DNA of 55,140 nt from Candidatus Oceanisphaera merdipullorum (GTDB lineage: Bacteria > Pseudomonadota > Gammaproteobacteria > Enterobacterales > Aeromonadaceae), in the NCBI GenBank assembly GCA_018883865.1, contig JAHLFI010000033.1, forward strand, positions 1-55,140, in the 5' to 3' direction. The notes beneath the pieces are model-generated. The model saw only the letters and a program-made list of their open reading frames with translations. It had not been told where the DNA came from and ran no database searches. Shown here piece after piece: positions 17,586 to 27,455 of this stretch (positions are counted from its first letter, which is position 1; each line of letters opens with the position of its first letter). The position numbers and the translations under genes are program-made.

Positions 17586-19043
17586 CTAGAGCAAGGGGCT
17601 TAACAGATAAAACAGATTCTCTAGCAGCCGTTGGCGCAACGGTCGTTTGCGCCAAACTAACCAAGACACCTTGCGGGTTTCTGATAAGTAGCCATCCGCC
17701 AGTTGCAGCAGCTCCCCCATCGCTTGGCCATCATCCACCAGCACCGTCATCTCAAAATTTAGCCACAAGCTGCGCTTATCCAAGTTTACCGTGCCCACCA
17801 AACCAAACTGATGATCCACCAATACGCACTTGGTGTGTAACAAGCCCGCCTCGTACAGGTGAATTTCCACGCCGGAGCGCAACAGCTCGTCAAAAAACGC
17901 ATTGCAGGCGTAATTCACCATGCGTGAGTCGTTTTTCGCTGGCAAGATGAGTTGCACCTCAACGCCGCGATCGGAGGCCGAGCACAGCGCCGCCACTAAA
18001 GCGTCGTCGGGTACAAAGTAAGGCGTAATTAACACCAAGCGCCTGCGTGCCTGATACACGGCAGTGAGCAAACTTTGATGAATGGCATCGCCGCCCATAA
18101 AAGGACCCGAGGGCAGTAACTGTAATTTAAGCTGGCTATCTAGGCAGCTGACGGGGTGATATTCAAGCTGCTCCAGTAACCGCTCACCGGTTTCCATTTC
18201 CCAGTCCCAGACAAACAGCGACCAAAAAATCGGCACTATGGGCCCGCGAATGCGCAGCATGATATCGACCCATTCCCCCACGCCGGCACCTTGTTTAAAG
18301 CAGCTCGGATCCACCAAATTCATGGATCCGGTATAGGCTACATCGTCATCGATCACCACCAGCTTGCGGTGCATGCGCAAGTCCTGGCGTTCAAACAAGA
18401 GCCTAAAAGCCCCCACCGGCAGCACTTCCACAACCTTAACGCCGGCTTGGCGTAGCCTATGGGGCCAATGGCTGCGAAAGAAGCCAGCACTGCCTACCGA
18501 GTCCAACAATAAGCGACAATCCACGCCGCGCTCGGCGGCGGCCATTAATTCCTGTGCGATCTCGTCGGCGCGCCCGCCCGCGTGCCAGATATAAAACTCT
18601 AAATAACACGAGCTTTGAGCGGTACGAATGTCGTCTTGCAGCGCGCCTAAGATACGCGCCGGCTCTTCCAATAAATGCATGGCATTACCGGTGAGCATCG
18701 GCATGTTGAGTCTGGCTTTCACCAGCTCATAAATGGGCAGCGCCGGCTCACTCACCACAAACGATTGCCCGGGAAAACGGCTGACCAGCACATTTATCCA
18801 ATCGGCGTAGGGCTTATACATGGCCTTGGCCCGCGCGGCACGTTTTCGCCCCAGCCGCACTTCGCCAAATAAGAGGTAGGCGGCCACCCCCAAGATAGGA
18901 ATCGCATAAATTAGCGCCAGCCAGGCCAACGATACGCCCACAGGGCGGCGCTTCATCACTACCCTAAAGGTCACACCCAGCACTAAGCTGGTATGAACCA
19001 GAAATAACAACCAACCGAAAGCGGTATAAATATAATCACTCAA
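17586..19043 (-). CDS. clsA: cardiolipin synthase A
   Basis: Joins two phosphatidylglycerol molecules into cardiolipin at the inner membrane. Two phospholipase-D HKD motifs are present: HRKLVVIDDDVAYTGSMN and HTKCVLVDHQFGLVGTVN. Two N-terminal membrane segments precede them (YTAFGWLLFLVHTSLVLGVTF; AWLALIYAIPILGVAAYLLFGE). The sequence matches E. coli ClsA to the end (LFYLLSPLL). The frame is open back to 19166, but I start at TTG 19043: it has AGGAG about 10 bases upstream, gives 485 residues (486 in E. coli), and avoids overlap with the divergent DUF1439 gene. Confidence 0.94.
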   Translation of the reverse strand: MSDYIYTAFGWLLFLVHTSLVLGVTFRVVMKRRPVGVSLAWLALIYAIPILGVAAYLLFGEVRLGRKRAARAKAMYKPYADWINVLVSRFPGQSFVVSEPALPIYELVKARLNMPMLTGNAMHLLEEPARILGALQDDIRTAQSSCYLEFYIWHAGGRADEIAQELMAAAERGVDCRLLLDSVGSAGFFRSHWPHRLRQAGVKVVEVLPVGAFRLLFERQDLRMHRKLVVIDDDVAYTGSMNLVDPSCFKQGAGVGEWVDIMLRIRGPIVPIFWSLFVWDWEMETGERLLEQLEYHPVSCLDSQLKLQLLPSGPFMGGDAIHQSLLTAVYQARRRLVLITPYFVPDDALVAALCSASDRGVEVQLILPAKNDSRMVNYACNAFFDELLRSGVEIHLYEAGLLHTKCVLVDHQFGLVGTVNLDKRSLWLNFEMTVLVDDGQAMGELLQLADGYLSETRKVSWLVWRKRPLRQRLLENLFYLLSPLL

Positions 19044-19131
19044 AAATGGCTTGCTCCTGTAAAGTGAGGCGAGGCAGACTAGTGGTTGTCGAAAAGACCC
19101 GTACAAAAAATTGAAGGATGGATACAGACAG

Positions 19132-19677
19132 ATGAAAATTATAATGTTTTTACTGGCGCTTACCACCAGTAGCTGGGCCTGTGCACAAGCGCTGGTCCTG
19201 AGCGAGCAGCAATTAAATGAAGGTCTGCATGCACAATTAGGGAAAGATTTTCCCTTAAAAATGGGTTCTTGGTTGTCAGCTAACGTAAAGATGCAGGACG
19301 TAAAAGTAGAGTTAGGTCGACAGGAGCCAGATAAGGCGCGGGTCTTGGGCCAAGCCTTGATCTCGATGAATCAAGGCCAAGCGCGCTATCACTGGGATAT
19401 TAACGCCGACTTTAATGCTCGCCCTCGCTACGATAACAAGCAAGGCGCGCTGTTTTTAGATGAGTTTGAACTGCTTAATTATAAATTAAATGAAGGTACT
19501 AGCTCACCTCAAGCCCAGTTTATGCTGCCGATGCTATTGCAGGCACTCAGCAGTTATTTAGCCCAATATCCTGTGTATACGCTAGATGATAAGGATCCGT
19601 TACAGCGGCAATTGAAAAGTCAGCCCCTGAGTCTGGAGATAACACCGGGCCAAGTTTCCTTGTTTAACGTCGAATAA
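19132..19677 (+). CDS. DUF1439 (YceB-like) exported protein
   Basis: A 181-residue protein with a signal peptide (MKIIMFLLALTTSSWACAQA). The nearest Cys is preceded by SWA, a poor lipobox, so cleavage by signal peptidase I after AQA looks more likely than lipidation, although E. coli YceB is a lipoprotein. The body (LSEQQLNEGLHAQLGKDFPLKM ... LFLDEFELLNYKL) fits DUF1439, a family of envelope proteins of unknown function with a lipid-binding-like fold. I start at ATG 19132; an in-frame TTG at 19111 is less likely. Divergent from clsA by about 90 bp, followed by a terminator. Confidence 0.8.
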   Translation: MKIIMFLLALTTSSWACAQALVLSEQQLNEGLHAQLGKDFPLKMGSWLSANVKMQDVKVELGRQEPDKARVLGQALISMNQGQARYHWDINADFNARPRYDNKQGALFLDEFELLNYKLNEGTSSPQAQFMLPMLLQALSSYLAQYPVYTLDDKDPLQRQLKSQPLSLEITPGQVSLFNVE

Positions 19678-19727
19678 TGGCGCAAGGGTGACCTGCACTG
19701 CAATATACGTCTACAGAACATCAGCAC

Positions 19728-19757
19728 AAAAAAAGCCCGCATTAATGCGGGCTTTTT
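19728..19757. terminator. bidirectional intrinsic terminator, DUF1439 gene / purL
   Basis: The 18-base perfect palindrome GCCCGCATTAATGCGGGC (19735-19752) is flanked by seven A and five T. It lies between the convergent DUF1439 gene and purL, about 70 bp past the purL stop. Confidence 0.92.
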
Positions 19758-19782
19758 GTTATCCGTTAGAGCTAAAAAGTTA

Positions 19783-19827
19783 GACTTAAGTTGTTTTAGC
19801 TTAAGTTGCTTTGGCTTAAACCACTTA
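19783..19827. repeat. degenerate 15-bp tandem repeat at the purL 3' end
   Basis: Three head-to-tail 15-mers built on CTTAAGTTG (19783-19797, 19798-19812, 19813-19827). The first two agree at 12 of 15 positions, the third at about 9 of 15 with the second. The last copy runs into the purL stop codon. Confidence 0.55.
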
Positions 19828-22800
19828 GCCTAAGTGCTTGCGGGCATTGCGGAACATGCGCATCCAAGCGCCATCTTCCGCCCACTCATCTGGATGCCAA
19901 GAGTTAGCCACGGTACGGAACACGCGTTCCGGATGCGGCATCATAATGGTCACACGACCGTCTATGTTGCTTAAGCCAGTAATGCCGTTCGCCGAGCCGT
20001 TAGGGTTAAACGGGTACTGCTCTGTGCTCTGGCCATGGTTGTCCACAAAACGCAGCGCTACCGTGCCGCTGGCTTCAATGGCGTTTACGTCGGCATTCAA
20101 GGTTTGAATACGACCTTCACCGTGAGACACAGCAATCGGCATCCGAGAACCAGCCATGCCTGATAAGAACAAGCTGGGTGATTCTTGCACTTCTACTAAG
20201 CTAAAGCGTGCTTCAAAGCGCTCAGACTGGTTGCGTACAAAATCAGGCCAGTGCGCAGCACCAGGGATAAGATCCCGCAGGCGTGACAGCATCTGACAAC
20301 CATTACACACACCCAGCGCAATACTGTCTTGGCGAGCAAAGAAGGCGGCAAACTGAGCACGCAAAGCCTCGTTAAACAGCACGGACTTGGCCCAGCCACC
20401 ACCGGCACCCAAAACGTCACCGTAAGAGAAGCCACCACAGGCAACTAGGCCCGCAAACTCATCTAAGCGGTAGCGACCACTTTGTAAGTCGCTCATGTGT
20501 ACGTCTACTGCGGCAAAACCGGCGCGGTCAAAGGCGGCGGCCATTTCCACATGGGAGTTAACCCCTTGCTCACGCAAGATAGCCATGCGCGGCTGCACAC
20601 CTTTGGCGATAAAGGGCGCGGCTATGTCCTTTTTAGGATCAAAGCTCAAACTTACCGACAAGCCTGGGTTATTTGCGTCCAACTGAGCGGCAAATTCGGC
20701 TTTGGCGGACTCTGGGTTATCACGCAGGGTTTGCATCTGGAAGCTGGTTTCAGACCAGAAACGGCGCAACTCAATCCTTGAGGCGCTGTACAGCTCCTTG
20801 CCCGCGAAGGCGAAGCGCACTTGGTTATCCAAGTTAGGCTTACCAATCACATGGCTACAGGCGGCCAAACCATGGCCGGCTAAGCAAGTCAGCACGGCTT
20901 CTCTGTCTGCTTGACGCACTTGCAGCACGGCACCTAGCTCTTCGTTAAATAAAGTGGCTAAGTGATCTGCACCTAAGGAGTCCAGCTCGATATCGAGGCC
21001 GGTATTACCGGCAAACGCCATTTCGGCTAAGGTGGCCAACAAGCCGCCATCACCGCGGTCGTGATAGGCCAGCAACTTTTTCTCGGACACCAAGGTTTGG
21101 ATGGCGTAGAAGAAGTTTTTCAACTGAGCTGGGTTATCCAAGTCGGCCGGCGTGTCACCCAGCTGACGATACACCTGCGCCAAGGCAGAGGCACCGAGGC
21201 GATTTTTACCGTTACCTAAGTCGATTAAGATCAGATTGGTATCACCCAAATCGGTACGCAACCAAGGGGTAATGGTGTTGCGCACGTCACTGACGCGAGC
21301 GAAGGCGGTGATCACCAACGACAAGGGTGAGGTCACCGATTTGTCGACGCCCGCTTCGGTCCAGCTGGTTTTCATCGACATTGAGTCTTTACCCACCGGA
21401 ATAGTCAGCTCTAACTCAGGGCATAACTCTTCGCCGACCGCTTTTACTGCTTCATACAAGCCTGCATCTTCACCTGGGTGACCGGCGGCAGACATCCAGT
21501 TGGCGGATAGCTTGATGTTTTTCAGCTCGCCAATTTGGGTGGCGGCAATATTGGTGATGGCTTCTGCCACAGCCAAGCGTGCCGAAGCCGCGTAGTCGAG
21601 CAAAGCCACGGGGGCACGCTCGCCCAGTGACATTGCTTCCCCGGCGTAGGTATCGTAACTGGCCGCAGTCACGGCGCAGTCTGCTACTGGCACCTGCCAA
21701 GGGCCAACCATTTGGTCGCGGGCCACTAAACCGGTCACGGTGCGGTCGCCAATCGTTATCAAGAAGCTCTTATCGGCCACTGTGGGCAGCGTCAGCACGC
21801 GCTCAGCGGCGTCTTGGATGCTGATATTGCTTAAATCGAGTGCTGGACTGTGATGGCGCGCAGTGGTCGCATCACGCTGCATCTTAGGCGTCTTGCCTAA
21901 TAACACATCCAACGGCATATCGATGGGCTGATTATCAAAGTGCTGGTCGTGCAGGCTTAAGTGACGCTCACTGGTGGCTTCACCCACTACGGCAAAGGGC
22001 GCACGTTCGCGGCGACAAATGGCTTCAAACTCGGCCAAACGTTCGGGAGCGACCGACATCACATAGCGCTCTTGCGACTCGTTACACCAGATTTGCAGCG
22101 GGCTCATGCCCGGCTCATCGTTGGGAACATCGCGCAGCTCGAAGCGACCGCCGCGATTGGCGTCATTCACCAGCTCAGGCATAGCGTTGGACAAGCCGCC
22201 CGCACCCACGTCGTGAATAAATTGAATCGGGTTCTTATCACCCATGGCCCAGCAACGGTCGATCACTTCCTGACAGCGGCGCTCCATTTCTGGATTTTCA
22301 CGCTGCACAGAAGCAAATTCCAGATCTTCGCTGGACTCACCAGACGCCATGCTCGAGGCCGCACCGCCGCCCAAGCCAATGTTCATGGCCGGGCCGCCCA
22401 GTACGATAAGCTTGGCACCGACTGTGATTTCGCCTTTTTGCACGTGCTCGGCGCGAATGTTGCCTAACCCACCGGCCAACATGATGGGCTTATGGTAGCC
22501 GCGCACTTCTTCACCGTTGAAGCTTGATACTTTTTCTTCGAAGGTACGGAAATAACCGAGCAAGGCTGGACGGCCAAATTCGTTGTTAAAGGCGGCACCA
22601 CCCAGTGGTCCTTCAATCATGATGTCCAGCGCGCTGACGATGCGCTCCGGCTTACCAAAGTCGTGCTCCCACGGGCGCGCGTAGTTAGGGATCTTCAGGT
22701 TAGACACACTAAAACCCACTAAGCCGGCTTTTGGCTTAGAGCCACGGCCGGTCGCGCCTTCGTCACGAATTTCACCGCCGGAGCCGGTGGCTGCACCGGA

Positions 22801-23715
22801 GAAAGGGGCGATCGCGGTCGGGTGGTTATGGGTTTCCACCTTCATCAAGATATGAATATCTTCTTGGTGGTAATCATATTCGCCAGACTCAGGCTTGGCG
22901 AAGAAGCGACCGGCCTTAGAGCCTTCCATCACGGCGGCGTTATCTTTATAGGCCGATAACACTTGATCAGGCACCAACTCATGGGTGTTCTTGATCATCT
23001 TAAACAGCGACTTAGGCTGCTCTACGCCGTCTATGGTCCAGTCGGCGTTAAAAATTTTATGACGACAGTGCTCTGAGTTTGCTTGAGCAAACATATACAG
23101 CTCTATGTCGTTCGGGTTACGGCCAAGACCGATAAAACCCTCAAGCAAATAGTCGATTTCATCTTCGGCCAAGGCCAAACCTAAACGCAGGTTGGCTTCC
23201 ACCAAAGCGTTGCGACCTTGACCCAGAATGTCCACCGAGCTGACAGGCGCGGGCTCTGATTGGGCAAACAAGCAAGTAGCTTGCTCAAGGGCCTCAAAGG
23301 TGGCTTCTGTCATGCGGTCGAACAACAAGCCTTTGATGGCTGCCAGCTCGGCAGCTGTAGGCGTGCGGCTGAAGCTTAAGTAGTAACAAATACCGCGCTC
23401 TATGCGTGCTACTTGATGCAGGCCGCAGTTATGCGCAATGTCGGTAGCCTTAGTTGACCAAGGAGAAAGCGTGCCCGGTCTTGGAGTAACCAAAACCAAC
23501 AGGCTATCGGCTGCAGGCGTAATGCCTTGGGCTGGACTGTCGAGTAAGTCGATTAAGGTGTTGCGTGCGTCCGCCTCGAGGTTGGCGTTTAGAGCAACAA
23601 AGTGTACGTATTCGGTTTCAATCTCAGCCAGCGGTAAAGCCAGTTGCTGAGCTTGGCGAACCAAGGCTTGGGTTCTAAAACCGGACAAAGCGGGTAAGCC
23701 GCGCAGTATTTCCAT
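19825..23715 (-). CDS. purL: phosphoribosylformylglycinamidine synthase (FGAM synthetase)
   Basis: Fourth step of de novo purine synthesis: FGAR + ATP + glutamine to FGAM. This is the large single-chain proteobacterial form, 1296 residues (1295 in E. coli). Order: PurS-like N-terminal domain, two AIRS-type ATP-binding halves ([58 protein letters not shown]), then a class I glutaminase domain with nucleophile Cys in [10 protein letters not shown] and the His-Glu pair in [10 protein letters not shown] near the end. I start at ATG 23715 ([14 protein letters not shown]), which aligns with E. coli; the frame is open back to 23799. Divergent from mltF, as in E. coli. I saw no clear PurR box upstream. 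Confidence 0.97.
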   Translation of the reverse strand: MEILRGLPALSGFRTQALVRQAQQLALPLAEIETEYVHFVALNANLEADARNTLIDLLDSPAQGITPAADSLLVLVTPRPGTLSPWSTKATDIAHNCGLHQVARIERGICYYLSFSRTPTAAELAAIKGLLFDRMTEATFEALEQATCLFAQSEPAPVSSVDILGQGRNALVEANLRLGLALAEDEIDYLLEGFIGLGRNPNDIELYMFAQANSEHCRHKIFNADWTIDGVEQPKSLFKMIKNTHELVPDQVLSAYKDNAAVMEGSKAGRFFAKPESGEYDYHQEDIHILMKVETHNHPTAIAPFSGAATGSGGEIRDEGATGRGSKPKAGLVGFSVSNLKIPNYARPWEHDFGKPERIVSALDIMIEGPLGGAAFNNEFGRPALLGYFRTFEEKVSSFNGEEVRGYHKPIMLAGGLGNIRAEHVQKGEITVGAKLIVLGGPAMNIGLGGGAASSMASGESSEDLEFASVQRENPEMERRCQEVIDRCWAMGDKNPIQFIHDVGAGGLSNAMPELVNDANRGGRFELRDVPNDEPGMSPLQIWCNESQERYVMSVAPERLAEFEAICRRERAPFAVVGEATSERHLSLHDQHFDNQPIDMPLDVLLGKTPKMQRDATTARHHSPALDLSNISIQDAAERVLTLPTVADKSFLITIGDRTVTGLVARDQMVGPWQVPVADCAVTAASYDTYAGEAMSLGERAPVALLDYAASARLAVAEAITNIAATQIGELKNIKLSANWMSAAGHPGEDAGLYEAVKAVGEELCPELELTIPVGKDSMSMKTSWTEAGVDKSVTSPLSLVITAFARVSDVRNTITPWLRTDLGDTNLILIDLGNGKNRLGASALAQVYRQLGDTPADLDNPAQLKNFFYAIQTLVSEKKLLAYHDRGDGGLLATLAEMAFAGNTGLDIELDSLGADHLATLFNEELGAVLQVRQADREAVLTCLAGHGLAACSHVIGKPNLDNQVRFAFAGKELYSASRIELRRFWSETSFQMQTLRDNPESAKAEFAAQLDANNPGLSVSLSFDPKKDIAAPFIAKGVQPRMAILREQGVNSHVEMAAAFDRAGFAAVDVHMSDLQSGRYRLDEFAGLVACGGFSYGDVLGAGGGWAKSVLFNEALRAQFAAFFARQDSIALGVCNGCQMLSRLRDLIPGAAHWPDFVRNQSERFEARFSLVEVQESPSLFLSGMAGSRMPIAVSHGEGRIQTLNADVNAIEASGTVALRFVDNHGQSTEQYPFNPNGSANGITGLSNIDGRVTIMMPHPERVFRTVANSWHPDEWAEDGAWMRMFRNARKHLG

Positions 23716-23835
23716 AGTGGCAATTCTCAAAGCTGAGTGAATGGGGGGATGAGAAGTCGCGGTATTATAGGTTTCCCCCCCTGCTCTGTCGACGCTCATT
23801 TATGAGCGCATGTTTTATACTCACGTTCAATCGCG

Positions 23836-23860
23836 AATGGCGCTCTTGGCCAGCGCCATT
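23836..23860. promoter_or_regulatory. hairpin between divergent purL and mltF
   Basis: AATGGCGCT (23836-23844) pairs perfectly with AGCGCCATT (23852-23860) around a seven-base loop, followed on the plus strand by ATCCCCTTTT. No gene ends here on the plus strand, so it would lie in the mltF leader or be a regulator site. A weak leader terminator is possible. Confidence 0.5.
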
Positions 23861-23970
23861 ATCCCCTTTTAGTCGTACTCTTAATATCGTGTTTTGGCTG
23901 GCACACTTGCCAGATACTGGCGCTCAAGTTGGGCTATTGGCCTGACGCAGGACGCTACATCTGTTATAAA

Positions 23971-25413
23971 ATGGACTTAAAGCAAGATGAGGGACGGCTT
24001 TTGCGCCACATATTATTATCTACCCTGCTGTTAATTAGCCTGCTGCCATTAGCTGGTTGTGATGACACCAGCACTAAGGGCAACCAAATTTCAGACATTC
24101 AGAGCCTAGGGCAATTACGGGTTGGCACCTTATATCATCCGCTATATTATTTTTTGCGTGACGGCCAGCAAGAAGGCTTAGATTATGAGCTGGCGAGTCA
24201 GTTTGCCGATTCTTTGGGCGTGGAGTTGTCCATGGTGCCCGCATACAGTTTAGGTGAGTTATTTGCGCTGTTAGATTCAAATAAAGTGGACATGTTGGCC
24301 GCCGGTCTCACCAATACACCCCAACGCCGTGAGCTGTATCGCTTTAGCCCCAGCTACTATCATATTTCGCACACCCTTGTGTATCGCAAGGGCGAGCTTA
24401 AGCCTCAGGATATAAGCGAGATTGATGGCACTATTTCGGTGCTAGCTGACTCCAGCCAAGCCCAATGGTTATCCCAGTTACAGCAGCAGTCCAAGGCAGA
24501 AGCTTCCAAACTAAAGTGGGAGACGCGCGTTGATACCGACGAAGAAGACTTATTGCGCCAAGTCGCCGAGGACAACAGCGATTACACCTTAGTATCAGAT
24601 ATCTTACTCGCCAGAACTCAGCGCTATTATCCAGATATAGCAGAGGCCTTTACTGTGGGAGAACCACTCCCCGTGGCTTGGATATGGGACAAGCGGGCAG
24701 ATCACAGTGCCCAGGGCGCCCTGCTCGATTTTTTTGCCGAGCAAACACAGAGTGGTTCTTTAGCGCGTTTGCATGAAAAATATTTTGGCCATGTGCAGCA
24801 GTTTGATTACGTGGATACCCGCACCTACTTAAGCCGTATAGAGACGTTACTGCCCCGCTATCAGCCACTATTTGAGCGCCATGCGGGTGAGCTGGATTGG
24901 CGCTTACTCGCCGCCATGAGCTATCAAGAATCCCACTGGGATCCTAAAGCCGAGTCTTATACCGGCGTACGAGGTATGATGATGCTCACCGAAGATACGG
25001 CCAAGCGGGTCGGCGTGACTAACCGGCTCAATGCTGAGCAAAGTATTCGCGGCGGCGCCCAATATTTACAATCATTAATGAGCCGCTTGCCAGATTCTAT
25101 CCCAGATGCCGAGCGTGTTTGGTTTGCATTAGCCGCTTACAACATCGGCTTAGGTCATGTGTTGGACGTGCGCCGCCTCACCGTGCAATTAGGTCAAGAT
25201 CCTGATGCTTGGGCACAAGTAAAAGCCAATCTGCCGCTGTTGCACCAACCTAAGTGGTACAGCCAAACACGTTATGGTTATGCTAGAGGCCGCGAAACCA
25301 AACAATTTGTAAATAATGTTCGCCAGTATTATCAAAGCCTGTTGTGGCAAGATAACGCGCGTACCGATCTGAATTTCAGCCCAAATTACGGCACAAGCGT
25401 GGCAACAGAGTAA
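23971..25413 (+). CDS. mltF: membrane-bound lytic murein transglycosylase F
   Basis: Cuts the glycan strands of peptidoglycan with formation of 1,6-anhydro ends. The N-terminal half is a solute-binding (SBP_bac_3) domain (LRVGTLYHPLYYFLRDGQQEGLDYELASQFADSLG). The C-terminal half is a Slt-type lysozyme fold with the catalytic Glu in AMSYQESHWDPKAES and the family motifs GVRGMMMLT and ALAAYNIGLGHV. I start at ATG 23971 (480 residues); the frame is open back to 23929. The signal peptide ends LLPLAGC with Cys at residue 30, a good lipobox, so this one looks like a lipoprotein. Divergent from purL, as in E. coli. Confidence 0.95.
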   Translation: MDLKQDEGRLLRHILLSTLLLISLLPLAGCDDTSTKGNQISDIQSLGQLRVGTLYHPLYYFLRDGQQEGLDYELASQFADSLGVELSMVPAYSLGELFALLDSNKVDMLAAGLTNTPQRRELYRFSPSYYHISHTLVYRKGELKPQDISEIDGTISVLADSSQAQWLSQLQQQSKAEASKLKWETRVDTDEEDLLRQVAEDNSDYTLVSDILLARTQRYYPDIAEAFTVGEPLPVAWIWDKRADHSAQGALLDFFAEQTQSGSLARLHEKYFGHVQQFDYVDTRTYLSRIETLLPRYQPLFERHAGELDWRLLAAMSYQESHWDPKAESYTGVRGMMMLTEDTAKRVGVTNRLNAEQSIRGGAQYLQSLMSRLPDSIPDAERVWFALAAYNIGLGHVLDVRRLTVQLGQDPDAWAQVKANLPLLHQPKWYSQTRYGYARGRETKQFVNNVRQYYQSLLWQDNARTDLNFSPNYGTSVATE

Positions 25414-25551
25414 CAAACGGCCCAACCCAATCTTTAATAAAAATGTCACTTTACCTTGGGTTCTTGCTGCTATTTACTGTGTCGCTATAAACTGTCCTCC
25501 TCACACACTGGTGCGGCCACCGACTGCGCCATCGCCATATAAGGACCTAAG

Positions 25552-25719
25552 ATGCAAAAACGTAAACAAAGCGTATTGAAAAAGCGTAAAACCGTCTGGT
25601 CTTCGCGGCGCAATATCTTAATGAAAAAAGTAAAACGTAAAATATTACGCCGCAATCACGCTCACTTTCTGTTCATGCAAGATCATGGCGAGCCGGTCGG
25701 CGCGGCCACGCCGGCTTAA
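25552..25719 (+). CDS. 55-residue very basic small protein of unknown function
   Basis: A short gene with ATG 25552 and TAA ending at 25719. AAGGA lies seven bases before the ATG, and a good intrinsic terminator sits about 50 bp after the stop. The protein starts MQKRKQSVLKKRKTVW and ends HGEPVGAATPA. Sixteen of the first 34 residues are Lys or Arg; the last 20 are neutral to acidic. The composition suggests binding to RNA, DNA or the ribosome, but it does not match RMF, Sra, bL34, bL36 or any other small basic protein I can recall in detail. It has its own gap of about 140 bp after mltF. Function unknown; that it is a real gene is likely from the start signal and terminator. Confidence 0.75.
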   Translation: MQKRKQSVLKKRKTVWSSRRNILMKKVKRKILRRNHAHFLFMQDHGEPVGAATPA

Positions 25720-25759
25720 AGCTAGGTGAACATCAGCCCCTGACGGGCCCCTAGATTAA

Positions 25760-25792
25760 GCAAAAAAAAACGCCAGCAAGCTGGCGTTTTCT
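25760..25792. terminator. bidirectional intrinsic terminator, small basic gene / der
   Basis: Stem AAAACGCCAG (25767-25776) with CTGGCGTTTT (25781-25790), four-base loop CAAG, long A-run on the left. It ends the rodZ-to-der operon on the minus strand and the small gene on the plus strand. Confidence 0.93.
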
Positions 25793-25807
25793 ATATACAA
25801 AAAATGA

Positions 25808-27352
25808 TTATTTCTTCTTATTAAACTTCATCAAGCGCTTACGTTTGCGCATCTGATTCGGCGTCAATTTATTCTTGATGCCTGCATACGGGTTTTCACC
25901 TTCGTTAAATTCGACCCGAATTGGCGTGCCCATAATTTGTAAGGAACGACGGAAGTAGTTGATCAAGAAACGTTTGTAAGATTCAGGTAAGGATTTCACC
26001 TGATTGCCGTGCACGATAATGCGCGGTGGGTTGTAACCACCGGCGTGGGCATATTTCAGCTTCACACGGCGACCACTCACTAGCGGCGGCTGGTGATCGT
26101 CTTGCGCCATCATCATGATGCGAGTCAGCATAGAAGTATTTACACGCTTAGTGGCAGAGGTATAAGCCTCTTTAACCGAATCAAACAAGTTACCTACGCC
26201 ACTGCCGTGCAAAGCCGAAATAAAGTGCAGACGCGCAAAGTCGATGAAACCTAAGCGGCGATCTAACTCGCGCTTAATTTCTTCGCGCGCGTCATTCTCT
26301 AGCCCGTCCCACTTATTAACCGCCAGTACGATACTGCGGCCCGCATTAAGCACGAAGCCTAATAAGTTTAAATCTTGCTCGGAAATACCTTCGCGCGCAT
26401 CCAAAATCAGCAACACCACATTGGCGTCTTCGATGGCTTTAAGGGTTTTGATCACCGAAAATTTTTCTACGGTTTCATTAACGCGGCCACGGCGACGTAC
26501 ACCTGCGGTATCGATCAAAATATAATCTTGCTCGTCCCGCTGCATCGGAATATAAACCGAATCTCGGGTAGTACCGGGTTGGTCATACACCACCACTCGC
26601 TCTTCGCCTAAGATACGGTTGGTGAGTGTGGATTTACCTACGTTGGGGCGACCGACGATGGCAAGTTTGATCGGTAAGTCGGCAAACTGCTGGGCTTCTT
26701 CTTCGTTAGCTTCATCCATCACCGCCAGCAAGTCTTGAATTTGTTCTTCGTCTAGACCTGAGAAATCAAATTCCTCGTCAGCGTCTTCACCAGACTCAGC
26801 TTCGAGCTCAGCTTGTGCCTCGGCGGCCGCCGCCAATTGCTCATGCTCAGCAGCCAACTCTTCAAGCTGAGGGGCTAAGGCAATTTCAATCAAGCTAAGT
26901 ACGCCACGCCCCTGGCTGGCCGCAATCGGGTACACTTCACCCAAACCCAGTTGATAAAATTCACTGACCGCAGAATCGGGATCTATGCCGTCGGTTTTGT
27001 TCACCACCAGCAAGGTGCGCTTTTGGCTACGACGCAAGTGCGTAGCCAGTGCTTCGTCAGCTGAGCTTAAGCCCGCGCGACCGTCAACCATAAACAGCAC
27101 TACATCTGCTTCATCGATGGCGGCCAGTGACTGCGCCGCCATTTTTAGCTCTATGCCTTCTTCTGAACCATCGATACCGCCGGTATCAACCACGATAAAT
27201 TCCAATTCACCAATCTTAGCTTGGCCATATTGGCGATCGCGGGTTAAACCGGGAAAGTTGGCGACGAGCGCGTCTCGGGTGCGGGTTAAGCGGTTAAATA
27301 AGGTGGATTTGCCCACGTTGGGGCGGCCCACTAGAGCCACTACTGGCATCAT
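25808..27352 (-). CDS. der: ribosome biogenesis GTPase Der (EngA)
   Basis: A double-GTPase required for assembly of the 50S subunit. The first G domain opens [18 protein letters not shown], the second [18 protein letters not shown]; each has its DxxG (DTGG, DTAG) and NKxD (NKTD, NKWD). A KH-like domain ends the protein ([21 protein letters not shown] ... [12 protein letters not shown]). The linker between G domains is long and strongly acidic, as in enterobacteria. I start at ATG 27352, with GGAG nine bases upstream, giving 514 residues (490 in E. coli); the open frame extends to 27415. Last gene of the rodZ operon, about 100 bp after bamB. Confidence 0.96.
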   Translation of the reverse strand: MMPVVALVGRPNVGKSTLFNRLTRTRDALVANFPGLTRDRQYGQAKIGELEFIVVDTGGIDGSEEGIELKMAAQSLAAIDEADVVLFMVDGRAGLSSADEALATHLRRSQKRTLLVVNKTDGIDPDSAVSEFYQLGLGEVYPIAASQGRGVLSLIEIALAPQLEELAAEHEQLAAAAEAQAELEAESGEDADEEFDFSGLDEEQIQDLLAVMDEANEEEAQQFADLPIKLAIVGRPNVGKSTLTNRILGEERVVVYDQPGTTRDSVYIPMQRDEQDYILIDTAGVRRRGRVNETVEKFSVIKTLKAIEDANVVLLILDAREGISEQDLNLLGFVLNAGRSIVLAVNKWDGLENDAREEIKRELDRRLGFIDFARLHFISALHGSGVGNLFDSVKEAYTSATKRVNTSMLTRIMMMAQDDHQPPLVSGRRVKLKYAHAGGYNPPRIIVHGNQVKSLPESYKRFLINYFRRSLQIMGTPIRVEFNEGENPYAGIKNKLTPNQMRKRKRLMKFNKKK

Positions 27353-27455
27353 AAAATCTGTCTCCAAAAAACAATAACGGCTCCTGATCGTGGGATCAGA
27401 AGCCGGTGGTGTCACTTAATTTAAATTCGATTAACCAGGCTCAATTAACTCAGGA

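Noticed and set aside
17402-17950. 182-codon frame overlapping the ends of alaA and clsA
   Set aside because: Crosses a strong bidirectional terminator and two confident genes; composition is Pro/Ser/Arg-rich as expected of a shadow frame.
21961-22467. 168-codon open frame antisense to purL
   Set aside because: A shadow of a highly conserved, GC-biased gene on the other strand; no start signal.
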